Below, piece by piece: positions 14,344-21,716 of a stretch of DNA of 27,727 nt; the stretch's first letter is position 1, and each line of letters begins with the position of its first letter. The stretch comes from a virus: the IMG/VR virus record IMGVR_UViG_3300035216_000254, positions 1 through 27,727 of that record, one strand, 5' to 3'. Position numbers and translations under genes: made by a program. Below the pieces are notes generated by a model, which was not told where the DNA came from, searched no databases, and worked only from the letters and a program-made list of their open reading frames with translations.

Positions 14344-15741
14344 ATGGCAATCACTATTCCTGCATCTGCATCAAAAACTTTTGAGAAGGTTATGGGTGCA
14401 TTGGGAGGAGAAGATTATTCTTACTATCTTTTTGATGTTAAGAATGTTAATGAAAATCCCAAAGCAAAAAAAGTAATTGAAATGGTGGTCTATGTGCCAC
14501 AATCAAAAAGAGTAACGGCAACTGCTAATATTCAAGCATCTCTTGATGGTGATGGAGTTATTGCTAAAATACTAGAAAAAGAAACTGAGTTAGATGTATA
14601 TCTAATAGATGATGTAAAAAAATATATTAGAATTCTTGTAAAACCAAATGGTTCAAAAGGGTCTGGTGGTGGCGCAGCAGCAACAGTAATACAAGAATCT
14701 GCACAGTGTGTGTATGCTGCTATGAGATATTATTGCGGTCAGAAAGAAATATATACCGAAGAAGATCTTAAGTGCGGTCTAGACCACGTTGATATTGGTG
14801 GCACAAAACTAGAAGAAATTATGGGTCTTCCAAAGGAATGGAAAGAGGGATCTGTAAAAGGAGCAAATGAAATATTTAAAGAAGTTGGTGGAACTGGGTG
14901 GAAGTTTGTAAGAGGAGATAGTATTATTGATGATGGAGCAATTAAAAAAGCATTTGGTAGAGTAAAGAAACAAACTAATCTTTCTTCAGAAGATAAGTGG
15001 AATCCTGCTGACATCTGGATGGTAAAGGAATCTGAAATTAATGCAATTAAAAAGCATTTGGATAGAGAGAATACTATTGATTGTTTAAACAATGCACTTC
15101 TTCAAAGGTTTAATGATAGTTCTTTAATTGGTATTTCTCTCAAAAAAATTGAGAGTGAGCCAAAGATGGATATTAAAAATAATCAGACTGCTACTGTCAG
15201 AAAAGCAAATGAAAAAGCAAGGTTTGCAAAATATGATCTCACTTTTACATCTTCTATGGATGTCTATCTTTATTATGGACAAGGAACTTTTGAAAAATTT
15301 CAAGCAAGAAATTTTGGTGGATCTTCAAAGGGAGATTGGAAGTTAGAATTGAAAGGAAAGTCTGCTGCTCAAGGAAAAATTCAGGGAGCAGTTGTTATTG
15401 AACTTTTAAAAAATGCTGGATTTGGTAATATATCTCAGTTTAATATTCCAACTTGGGCAGAGTGTGCTCCAGGAACAAGTCCAGCACAGAAAAAAATAAC
15501 AACAGAAATTTATAATTTATTGAACGATTATAATGCTAAAGGTATGACTGGCACGGAAACGAAAGATAAAGCAGAAATTGCCACCCAAGATAAATCTTGG
15601 AGGTATAGTAAACTTGCTGGACTGAGGTTTTTAGATTGGTTGCAGAACACTTGCAAAGATAAAAATATGGCAATGAAGGAAATCTATCTCTATGCTTCTT
15701 CCCAGTCAGACAAATCCTCTGTATATTATAAATTACAATAA
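14344..15741 (+). CDS. Late protein, 465 aa, with a possible PD-(D/E)XK nuclease-like core
   Basis: I do not recognise a named family. N-terminal residues (about 1-95) are beta-rich, followed by a Gly/Ala linker. A central region has KWNPADIWMV (about 218-227) and, some 35 residues later, SLIGISLKK (about 260-268). A Pro-x-Asp turn followed by a strand ending in Lys is the arrangement of the PD-(D/E)XK nuclease fold, here with Ser in place of the usual acidic residue. A second Gly-rich region RNFGGSSKGDWKLELKGKSAAQG follows. ATG 14344 is chosen over GTG 14329 because GGAG (14331-14334) sits 9 bases before it. The late promoter suggests a virion or assembly protein. The nuclease idea is tentative. 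Confidence 0.7.
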   Translation: MAITIPASASKTFEKVMGALGGEDYSYYLFDVKNVNENPKAKKVIEMVVYVPQSKRVTATANIQASLDGDGVIAKILEKETELDVYLIDDVKKYIRILVKPNGSKGSGGGAAATVIQESAQCVYAAMRYYCGQKEIYTEEDLKCGLDHVDIGGTKLEEIMGLPKEWKEGSVKGANEIFKEVGGTGWKFVRGDSIIDDGAIKKAFGRVKKQTNLSSEDKWNPADIWMVKESEINAIKKHLDRENTIDCLNNALLQRFNDSSLIGISLKKIESEPKMDIKNNQTATVRKANEKARFAKYDLTFTSSMDVYLYYGQGTFEKFQARNFGGSSKGDWKLELKGKSAAQGKIQGAVVIELLKNAGFGNISQFNIPTWAECAPGTSPAQKKITTEIYNLLNDYNAKGMTGTETKDKAEIATQDKSWRYSKLAGLRFLDWLQNTCKDKNMAMKEIYLYASSQSDKSSVYYKLQ

Positions 15742-15774
15742 CCACTAAATATAGTATAAGAACTAACAATATAA

Positions 15775-17001
15775 ATGAAAAGTTTCTTTCAATTTTTAGG
15801 TGAGGCAAAATCAGAAGCATCACTTAAAGCACAGAAGTTAAACCTAAAGAGTGATGGACACGGTGGTTGGTTAGACTCCCGTGGTAAGTTTGTAGCAACT
15901 ACCGAAGACGGTAAGTTAAAATTTGTTGATAAGAAGGAAGCAAAGGATAAAGAAGAAGGTGGAGAAAAGAAATCAGCAGCACAGCAACCTGCTACTGCCA
16001 AACCTGCTACTAAACCAGAAGAGCAACCTAAAGCAAAGGCAAAGACTGGTGAACCTGAAGATGGAGATACTGAAGGATCCTCTAGTACTCTAACTGTTGT
16101 ATTTGGTAGATTTAATCCTCCTACTGTTGGCCACGAAAAACTTTTAAAGTCTGCTGATCGTATGGCAGAAGGTGATGACTTTAAAGTATATCCTTCTAGG
16201 ACACAGGATCCAAAGAAGAATCCACTTGATGCTGATATGAAAGTATCTTATATGAAGAAGATGTTCTCTGATTATGAAGAGAATATTATTAATGATCCTA
16301 ATATGAGATCTATTTTTGATGTATTGGTTGCAGCAAATGAAGATGGATATGATAACATTAATATTGTTGTAGGTGCTGACCGTCAGGCAGAATTTGAGAA
16401 TCTGGCACAGAAATATAATGGTGAGTTGTATGAGTTTAATCAAATACGTGTGATTTCTGCTGGTGCTAGAGATAGTGAGGCAGAGGGTGTTGAGGGAATG
16501 TCTGCATCCAAGATGAGAAAGGCAGTAGTAGAAGATGACTTTGCTTCATTCCGTAGAGGCACACCTAAGACATTAGACGATGGTGATACACAAGCACTAT
16601 TTAATGCCGTCCGTTCTGGGATGAAGATTAAGAAGAAAAAAGATGTTGCAGAGATGTGGCAGATTGCTCCAAAGTTTGACCACAAAGGTTTACGTGAGCA
16701 GTATGTTAACGATAAAATTTACCGAATTGGTGATATTGTAGAGAACCTGAATACCGGTTTGATTGGTAGAATCATTCGTAGAGGAACTAATCATTTAATC
16801 TGTCTGACCAAAGAAGAGTATATGTTTAAGTCCTGGATTAGAGATGTGATGGAAGCAGTTGTAAACTACTCAGGACCATCAGGTGTTCCTTCTGATCAGA
16901 GACTTGTAGGCACAGATTCTCATAGAGAATATGCTCAGAGAATGACAGGGACAACTGCTATACGAAATTTCATAAATAAGTATAAGAAAAAGAAGTCGTA
17001 G
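15775..17001 (+). CDS. Nucleotidyltransferase-like protein with a capsid-targeting N terminus
   Basis: A 408-residue protein in three parts. Residues 1-15 (MKSFFQFLGEAKSEA) resemble the T4 capsid-targeting sequence of internal proteins (MKTYQEFIAEA), with LGE|A fitting prohead protease gp21 sites. Residues about 50-103 are a low-complexity Lys/Ala/Pro/Glu linker. The catalytic domain starts at VVFGRFNPPTVGHEKLL (G111-H120), the (H/T)xGH phosphate-binding motif of adenylyl/cytidylyltransferases. INIVVGADR follows, and then GMSASKMRKA (241-250), equivalent to the ISSTxxR motif. The C-terminal part (about 300-408) is basic. It could make NAD-type or CDP-type products; the substrate is unknown. 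Its location in a late block suggests packaging. Confidence 0.8.
   Translation: MKSFFQFLGEAKSEASLKAQKLNLKSDGHGGWLDSRGKFVATTEDGKLKFVDKKEAKDKEEGGEKKSAAQQPATAKPATKPEEQPKAKAKTGEPEDGDTEGSSSTLTVVFGRFNPPTVGHEKLLKSADRMAEGDDFKVYPSRTQDPKKNPLDADMKVSYMKKMFSDYEENIINDPNMRSIFDVLVAANEDGYDNINIVVGADRQAEFENLAQKYNGELYEFNQIRVISAGARDSEAEGVEGMSASKMRKAVVEDDFASFRRGTPKTLDDGDTQALFNAVRSGMKIKKKKDVAEMWQIAPKFDHKGLREQYVNDKIYRIGDIVENLNTGLIGRIIRRGTNHLICLTKEEYMFKSWIRDVMEAVVNYSGPSGVPSDQRLVGTDSHREYAQRMTGTTAIRNFINKYKKKKS
16971..16978 (+). promoter_or_regulatory. Possible late promoter (CATAAATA) within the nucleotidyltransferase end
   Basis: The octamer lies inside the last codons of the upstream gene, 31 bases before ATG 17009. 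Distance and motif fit a late promoter, but coding constraint (His-Lys-type codons in an AT-rich tail) could produce it by chance. Confidence 0.4.
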
Positions 17002-17008
17002 TATCCCA

Positions 17009-18517
17009 ATGTCTGAAATTCATTTGAGTGATCTCTCGAAAATTTATAACAAACAGATTGCAGAGAAAAAAGACGATACGTATCTTGAACCTGACATGAA
17101 TAAACGTCAGAAAAATAATGAGAAGGCACGTAAAGAACTTGCCAAGGGACCTCAAATGAAAAACCCCCATTTTGAAGCACTTGATCCTAAGGGTGCTGCA
17201 CGTATGGATGCTGCTAAGGGTAAGAAGAAAGAGACCCAAGACGAAATTGATAAGCGTCTTATGCTAGGTAAGTATGCTCCTGGTGCTAAGACTCAAAAAG
17301 AAGCACTTGACCCTGTAGGTCAGGAAGATGCTGATGTAGATAACGACGGTGATGTTGATAAGTCTGACAAGTATCTTGGTAAGCGTCGTAAGGCAATTGC
17401 CAAAGCGATGAAGAAGAAGATGTCAGAAGACTATAAAGTGCTTCCTAAAGAGAAGATGGCACGTCAGTCTAATAAAGCATATGATAAAGAGCAGAGTGCA
17501 GTCTCTGCTGGTGATGAAAAAGAAACTAATAAGCAGATGCAGCGCAGAATTGCAATGCAGAATCCTGCTGGTCGCAAGGCACAACTTGCAAAAGTTAAGA
17601 CTGAGTCTTTCTCTAACTGGAGAACTGACCTGATTGAAGTTGCTCCTACTGGGGATGACGAAGAAACAAAAATTAAAGAAAAGAAGGTCAATAATAAAAT
17701 AACACTCAACCCCAAACTTGGTGAAGAAGTTGTATCTGAACTAGGTGGAACTATGATTGAGATGGTTGAGTATGATGAGTTTGATGGAATGGTTGAAGGT
17801 GTATATTTTGAACTTCACGAAGAAGGTTATGCTGAAGATGCTATTGAGGAAGCACTTGAGTGGGTATTGACTGAGGCAAAAGTTACCTATGGTTCGGATA
17901 CTGAGTCTCCAAAACAGCAGATGATGAAGAAGGCAAAGGGTCGCCTTAAGTTCCTTGGCAGAAAAGTTGGTGAAAAGATGACATCTGCAAAGAAGAAAGT
18001 AGGAATGGCAGTTGCTCAAGGACGAGTTGATGCCTACAATAAAAAGAGAGAAGTAAAACAATCTGCTTCTGATATTGCTAATAAAGTCAAAAAGTCTGCT
18101 ATTGATACTTCTAAGAATGCAAAGAAGGGTTTAAAGAGTAAGATTAAGAGTGCTGCAGAAAAAATTGCTGATCGTATGAGTGAGGAAATTGAATCTGACC
18201 CAAAAGAAAAGCAAATGCTTTCTAAGAAGAGGCAGATGATGATGAAGCAACAAATGCTTGATAAGCAAAGATTACAAGCACAACAACAGGGTAAGTTGCC
18301 TTCTGGTCATAGAACTGAGCAGAAAGAAGAAATGACTGCCTTTGAGAAAGTAAAAGCAGACATTATCAAAAAACACGGAAAGAATGCTATTGTAGGTGCT
18401 CCTAAAAATAAGGTGGATCATGCTAAAATCAATGCGGCTAAAGCAAGTGCCCGTAAACCGAATAAGCGTGAGCAAGAGTCCAGTGGTCGTTACACTGGAG
18501 GATACGCAGGAGATTAA
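17009..18517 (+). CDS. Lys-rich putative virion protein with an EF-hand/dockerin-like loop
   Basis: The 502 residues are about one-third Lys/Glu/Asp and mostly helical or disordered. A calcium-type loop DVDNDGDVDKSD (residues 109-120) has acidic residues at positions 1, 3, 5 and 12 of the EF-hand pattern. The segment ESFSNWRTDLIEVA (about residues 200-213) recurs, as I recall, in other cyanophage structural proteins and contains a prohead-protease-like LIE|V. Further helices follow (VYFELHEEGYAEDAIEEALEWVLTEA, then KSAIDTSKNAKKGLKSKIKS). The C terminus ends in GRYTGGYAGD. The composition is reminiscent of T4 internal or prohead-core proteins. No ribosome site is evident at ATG 17009. Function is inferred only from composition and late context. 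Confidence 0.65.
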   Translation: MSEIHLSDLSKIYNKQIAEKKDDTYLEPDMNKRQKNNEKARKELAKGPQMKNPHFEALDPKGAARMDAAKGKKKETQDEIDKRLMLGKYAPGAKTQKEALDPVGQEDADVDNDGDVDKSDKYLGKRRKAIAKAMKKKMSEDYKVLPKEKMARQSNKAYDKEQSAVSAGDEKETNKQMQRRIAMQNPAGRKAQLAKVKTESFSNWRTDLIEVAPTGDDEETKIKEKKVNNKITLNPKLGEEVVSELGGTMIEMVEYDEFDGMVEGVYFELHEEGYAEDAIEEALEWVLTEAKVTYGSDTESPKQQMMKKAKGRLKFLGRKVGEKMTSAKKKVGMAVAQGRVDAYNKKREVKQSASDIANKVKKSAIDTSKNAKKGLKSKIKSAAEKIADRMSEEIESDPKEKQMLSKKRQMMMKQQMLDKQRLQAQQQGKLPSGHRTEQKEEMTAFEKVKADIIKKHGKNAIVGAPKNKVDHAKINAAKASARKPNKREQESSGRYTGGYAGD

Positions 18518-18520
18518 ATA

Positions 18521-18910
18521 ATGTCAGCAATCTCCAAAGCACAAAAGAGTTGTAAAGCAGGATACTATTATTGCTACACTCATAAAAAGTGTAGAAAACT
18601 TCCTATGGGATATTATATTGGTCGTGGTGGTTATCTTTCTAAAGATGACGACTCAAGTGAAGAAACCAAAAATAAAAATGGAGGTGGAAATGGAAATGGT
18701 AATGGTTCTAACGGTAATGGTGGTAGTAATGGTAACGGCAACGGTGGTGCTGGTGGTGTGAGTGAAGAAAAAACTTTTGTTCAAAGAGATAAAATTATGA
18801 AGAAAGCAAAATCACTTCATAAGCATCTATATAAAAATCTTCACAAAAAAGATACATCTGGTGATGTTAATGAAGGAAAAACATTTAAGCAGTTTATAAG
18901 TGATATATAG
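18521..18910 (+). CDS. Small Gly/Asn-rich protein with Cys N terminus and CTS-like C terminus
   Basis: The N-terminal 45 residues (KSCKAGYYYCYTHKKCRKLPMGYYIGRGGYL) carry three Cys (11, 18, 24) and many Tyr. The middle (about residues 54-80) is a Gly/Asn/Ser repeat such as GNGNGGSNGNGNGG, a flexible linker that may vary in length by slippage. The C-terminal end is a basic helix ending EGKTFKQFISDI. That end resembles the T4-type capsid-targeting peptide (M)KT(F/Y)xxFIxEA. It starts 4 bases after the preceding stop. It is probably a virion component, but I know no function. Confidence 0.6.
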   Translation: MSAISKAQKSCKAGYYYCYTHKKCRKLPMGYYIGRGGYLSKDDDSSEETKNKNGGGNGNGNGSNGNGGSNGNGNGGAGGVSEEKTFVQRDKIMKKAKSLHKHLYKNLHKKDTSGDVNEGKTFKQFISDI

Positions 18911-18932
18911 AATATAATCTATTTGAATTATC

Positions 18933-19148
18933 ATGCTTGCATTTTTACTTCCCCTTGCATCCAAAATTATTTCTGATGCTGTCAATAAAATTCCCGAGAA
19001 TGAAGAACTTGGTGAGAAGATGGTTGAGATTTGTCTTGTTATTCTTGCTAAAGCAGTTAAGTTAACCAAGACTGATATGGACGATCAACTTCTAGAAGTT
19101 GTACAAAAAGCAATTCTTGCAAAAGAAGAAGTATCTGTTGCCGAATAA
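18933..19148 (+). CDS. Hypothetical amphipathic protein, 71 aa
   Basis: MLAFLLPLASKIISDAVNKIPE starts with a hydrophobic stretch too short for a clear transmembrane helix. A second hydrophobic helix follows (KMVEICLVILAKAVKL, about residues 29-44). The C terminus is acidic/Lys helical (DDQLLEVVQKAILAKEEV). Similar short proteins are conserved in T4-like cyanophages without known function. A membrane-active or holin-like role is conceivable but not supported by topology. No clear Shine-Dalgarno is visible. Confidence 0.55.
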   Translation: MLAFLLPLASKIISDAVNKIPENEELGEKMVEICLVILAKAVKLTKTDMDDQLLEVVQKAILAKEEVSVAE

Positions 19149-19156
19149 ATTCTAGT

Positions 19157-19164
19157 TATAAATA
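19157..19164 (+). promoter_or_regulatory. T4-type late promoter (TATAAATA)
   Basis: An exact octamer lies in the short gap between the 71-aa gene and the structural gene at 19201, 37 bases before its ATG. Confidence 0.75.
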
Positions 19165-19200
19165 TCTAATATCAAAGTAAATTTTATTGGAAGAAAGGAC

Positions 19201-19797
19201 ATGGCACTCTGGGGTATTACTGATGCTGACGAAGCAAAACCAAAGTGGTTGACCACTGAAGAAAAAAAGCAGATCTTCGCAAACGCAAGTGGGTGGGTTG
19301 TTGAAGGTGGTTCTATTATGACTGGTAGCGACAATACTGCCGCTCAACCAGAAGTTTTATGCTGCGTTAAAAGTCTCTCTACTGGTATTGGCGCTGCTGA
19401 TATTACCGAAGTTGAGATGGTTACCACAACCGCTGACAAGTCTGAAGGATTCACAATCTCTGTCAGAGTCAGATATAACGAACCTGTTAATGTTGTCACA
19501 TCAGGTGGCACACCAACACTCGCAGTTACAAATAGTAACGCTGGATCTGGATCTGGAAGAGGACCACATTCACTATCATACGCATCAGGAACTGGAACTA
19601 ATGAGTTAATCTTCTCCTTGGCAATTGCAGCTGCTAATGCTGCTACTAACGCTAATGACGTTCTTTCTGTCGCAGCTCAGAATATTGCATTAAATAGTGG
19701 AACTATTAAGGATGCTACTGGAACTGCCTCTGATGTTGCTGTTGCAATTTCAGGTGCTCAAGGAACTGCCGCTGGCACTGTAACAGTAACTGCATAA
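19201..19797 (+). CDS. Putative virion structural protein with Ig-like beta domain
   Basis: The N-terminal 50 residues (MALWGITDADEAKPKWLTTEEKKQ) are followed by a beta-sandwich-type repeat. VRYNEPVNVVTSGGTPTLAVTN, SGRGPHSLSYASGTGTNELIFSLA, DVLSVAAQNIALNSGTIKDATG and GTAAGTVTVTA match the Ala/Gly/Thr-rich Ig-like repeats of cyanophage structural and adhesion proteins. The exact late promoter upstream supports virion expression. GGAAG (19189-19193) lies 7 bases before ATG. It is probably a capsid decoration or tail-associated protein; which one cannot be told. Confidence 0.75.
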   Translation: MALWGITDADEAKPKWLTTEEKKQIFANASGWVVEGGSIMTGSDNTAAQPEVLCCVKSLSTGIGAADITEVEMVTTTADKSEGFTISVRVRYNEPVNVVTSGGTPTLAVTNSNAGSGSGRGPHSLSYASGTGTNELIFSLAIAAANAATNANDVLSVAAQNIALNSGTIKDATGTASDVAVAISGAQGTAAGTVTVTA

Positions 19798-19805
19798 TAT
19801 AGGAT

Positions 19806-20210
19806 ATGCATTTTACTGAACTGAATGAGGATAATTTCCTCCTCTTTGCTATTAAACATTATGAAAATCCTCAAGCAGTCACTAGAGAAGACTTTGAAAA
19901 AGACTTAAATCATTTTAGGTATATAAAAAGACTTCTCAAAAAATACAAAAACACTGGACAGTTAAAAGTTCATCTTATACTGAATCATTTTATTATTCTG
20001 TATAATGTATTTGGTGAGGCCACAACTCCAATGCTCTTCCATAAAATTGAAATGGATTTGTGGCCTGTTATGAAGAGTTTCGTTATCTTTCTTGGCAAAT
20101 TGCCCGAATATCCAAAGTGTTATATTCACGATGTGAAGGTTGATATTAATTGTTTATCCCAACTCTATCAAATCTATAATGGACACGAAGAAACTGCAGA
20201 AAATAATTAA
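19806..20210 (+). CDS. Conserved cyanophage protein of unknown function, 134 aa
   Basis: MHFTELNEDNFLLFAIKHYENPQAVTREDFEKDLNHFRYIKRLLKKY starts a compact helical protein rich in Phe, Tyr, His and Leu. It includes HLILNHFIILYNVFG near the middle and DVKVDINCLSQLYQIY near the end. I recall close homologues in nearly all T4-like cyanophages at this position, upstream of primase, annotated only as a domain of unknown function. A weak GGAT precedes the ATG. The 3' end overlaps the next small gene. Confidence 0.75.
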   Translation: MHFTELNEDNFLLFAIKHYENPQAVTREDFEKDLNHFRYIKRLLKKYKNTGQLKVHLILNHFIILYNVFGEATTPMLFHKIEMDLWPVMKSFVIFLGKLPEYPKCYIHDVKVDINCLSQLYQIYNGHEETAENN

Positions 20211-20358
20211 TATTATTAGAGAGGATATGGCACTGCACACTGGGCAGATTGCCGGAACTGCTGAGGCAGGTGACGATCCTCCTGTACGCCAAAGAAAGAA
20301 AAGGAAATATATTTACATTAAGGGTGTAAGGAAAATCTGGAAACCCAATAATGGCTGA
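20179..20358 (+). CDS. Small conserved protein, 59 aa
   Basis: MDTKKLQKIINIIREDMALHTGQIAG starts with an amphipathic helix, has a Gly/Asp/Pro linker (GTAEAGDDPP) and ends in a strongly basic tail (RQRKKRKYIYIKGVRKIWKP). The basic tail could bind nucleic acid. ATG 20179 is preferred to ATG 20227 because the MDTKKL.. helix resembles the conserved N terminus of short phage proteins, but neither start has a well-spaced ribosome site. It overlaps genes on both sides. Confidence 0.5.
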   Translation: MDTKKLQKIINIIREDMALHTGQIAGTAEAGDDPPVRQRKKRKYIYIKGVRKIWKPNNG

Positions 20359-20752
20359 GCAAATTAGGGTCGCAGTTCTAGAAGAAAGATTGCAAAACTT
20401 TGAAGCAATTGTTTCTAAGTTGGATGCTGCTATAGAAAAATTAGCAGAGGTAAACAATAATGTGTCAAGAATGCTTGCTGTTCATGAGGAAAGAATAGGT
20501 AAACAGGAAAAAATTGATATGGTATTATTTGATAAAATTGACAAACTTCGCGATAAAATGGATAGTGACCACGACATCGTTACTAAACGACTATCGTTAT
20601 TGGAAAAAAAACTTTGGATTGGTATGGGGGCACTGGGAGCAATATTAATTATCACCAATCCACAATCAATAAAGACCCTCAAACCCTTGCTAGGAAACGT
20701 CAATAGTGCTATAGTAGCACCAGTGGCAACCTTAGTGAATGGATCATATTGA
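20351..20752 (+). CDS. Coiled-coil protein with C-terminal membrane segment (XhlA-like layout)
   Basis: The 133 residues begin with a heptad-patterned coiled coil (about residues 5-88: VAVLEERLQNFEAIVSKLDAAIEKL..., HEERIGKQEKIDMVLFDKID...). A hydrophobic segment follows (about residues 91-105: IGMGALGAILIITNP) and then a weakly hydrophobic tail. The layout resembles haemolysin XhlA/YoeA-type membrane-anchored phage proteins, which in some phages take part in lysis. That role is only a suggestion here. It overlaps the primase gene by 14 bases. Confidence 0.6.
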   Translation: MAEQIRVAVLEERLQNFEAIVSKLDAAIEKLAEVNNNVSRMLAVHEERIGKQEKIDMVLFDKIDKLRDKMDSDHDIVTKRLSLLEKKLWIGMGALGAILIITNPQSIKTLKPLLGNVNSAIVAPVATLVNGSY

Positions 20753-21716
20753 TTCAAAGTTTATTGGAATTATATCGTCGCGACTTGCAAAATTCAAAAG
20801 AGTAAAGTCTGACCTATACACTTTTCGTTGCCCTATCTGTGGAGACTCTAAGAAAAGTAGGAATAAGACAAGAGGTTATCTTTATTCTGTAAAGGCAAAT
20901 ATTAACTTTAAGTGTCATAACTGTGGTGCTTCTTTGTCTTTTAATAACTTCTTGAAGCAAATGGATACTGTTGTCCATAAGCAATATACTATGGAGAAGT
21001 TTAAGCAGGGACATACTGGTAGGAATTTTGTTGTAGAAGAACCGAAGTTTACTTTTGAGGCACCCAAGTTTACTAAAAAAGTAAATCTTCCTAAAGCGTC
21101 TAATGACCCTAGACCCGAAGGATACCTGGTTGCAAGAAAACTTGATCCTACTAAATTTTACTTTGCAGAGCATTTTAAGAAGTGGGTGAACTCAAACAAA
21201 CCCACTTTTAGCGATACAAAATATGATGAGTCTAGAATTATTATCCCTTTATTCTATAAACAGAATTTAGTTGGAGTTCAGGGAAGAACTTTAGATTTTG
21301 TCAATCCTAAAGTTGTTAAATATATCACTGTGATGTTTGATGATGCTGCACCCAAAATCTATGGTCTCGATGAAATACAAAAAGAACGAACTGTCTACAT
21401 CACCGAAGGTCCTTTCGATAGCACCTTCATTCGCAACGCGATTGCTATGTGCGGAGCTGATGCTGATGTCAGCTGTTGGGGGGTTAGTGATCCTGTCTGG
21501 GTTTATGATAACGAACCCCGTAATAGAGAGATTATCAACAGAATCTCAAAGTGTATTTCTAAAGGAGATAAGGTAGTCATCTGGCCTTCGGATATAGATG
21601 AAAAAGATATTAATGAGATGGTTTTATCTGGACTTGACGTTCAGTCTGTGGTAGAATCAAATACATACTCTGGTTTAGAAGCAACCCTTAAATTTACTAC
21701 TTGGAAAAAAATATGA
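20739..21716 (+). CDS. 61: DNA primase gp61
   Basis: DnaG-type primase that makes RNA primers for lagging-strand synthesis together with gp41. The zinc-binding site is CPIC (C31, C34) plus CHNC (C59, C62). The TOPRIM core includes TVYITEGPFDSTFIRNA (about residues 212-230) with the catalytic Glu, followed by the Asp-rich DIDEKDINEM near 287-296. The 325 residues are near T4 gp61 (342). The stop overlaps nrdA as ATGA (21713-21716). In T4 gene 61 follows 41 closely; here about 8 kb of other genes separates them. Confidence 0.95.
   Translation: MDHIDSKFIGIISSRLAKFKRVKSDLYTFRCPICGDSKKSRNKTRGYLYSVKANINFKCHNCGASLSFNNFLKQMDTVVHKQYTMEKFKQGHTGRNFVVEEPKFTFEAPKFTKKVNLPKASNDPRPEGYLVARKLDPTKFYFAEHFKKWVNSNKPTFSDTKYDESRIIIPLFYKQNLVGVQGRTLDFVNPKVVKYITVMFDDAAPKIYGLDEIQKERTVYITEGPFDSTFIRNAIAMCGADADVSCWGVSDPVWVYDNEPRNREIINRISKCISKGDKVVIWPSDIDEKDINEMVLSGLDVQSVVESNTYSGLEATLKFTTWKKI

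Noticed and set aside
18684-18755. Gly/Asn codon tract as a DNA repeat or CRISPR-like array
   Set aside because: It is an in-frame low-complexity coding repeat with no spacer-repeat periodicity.
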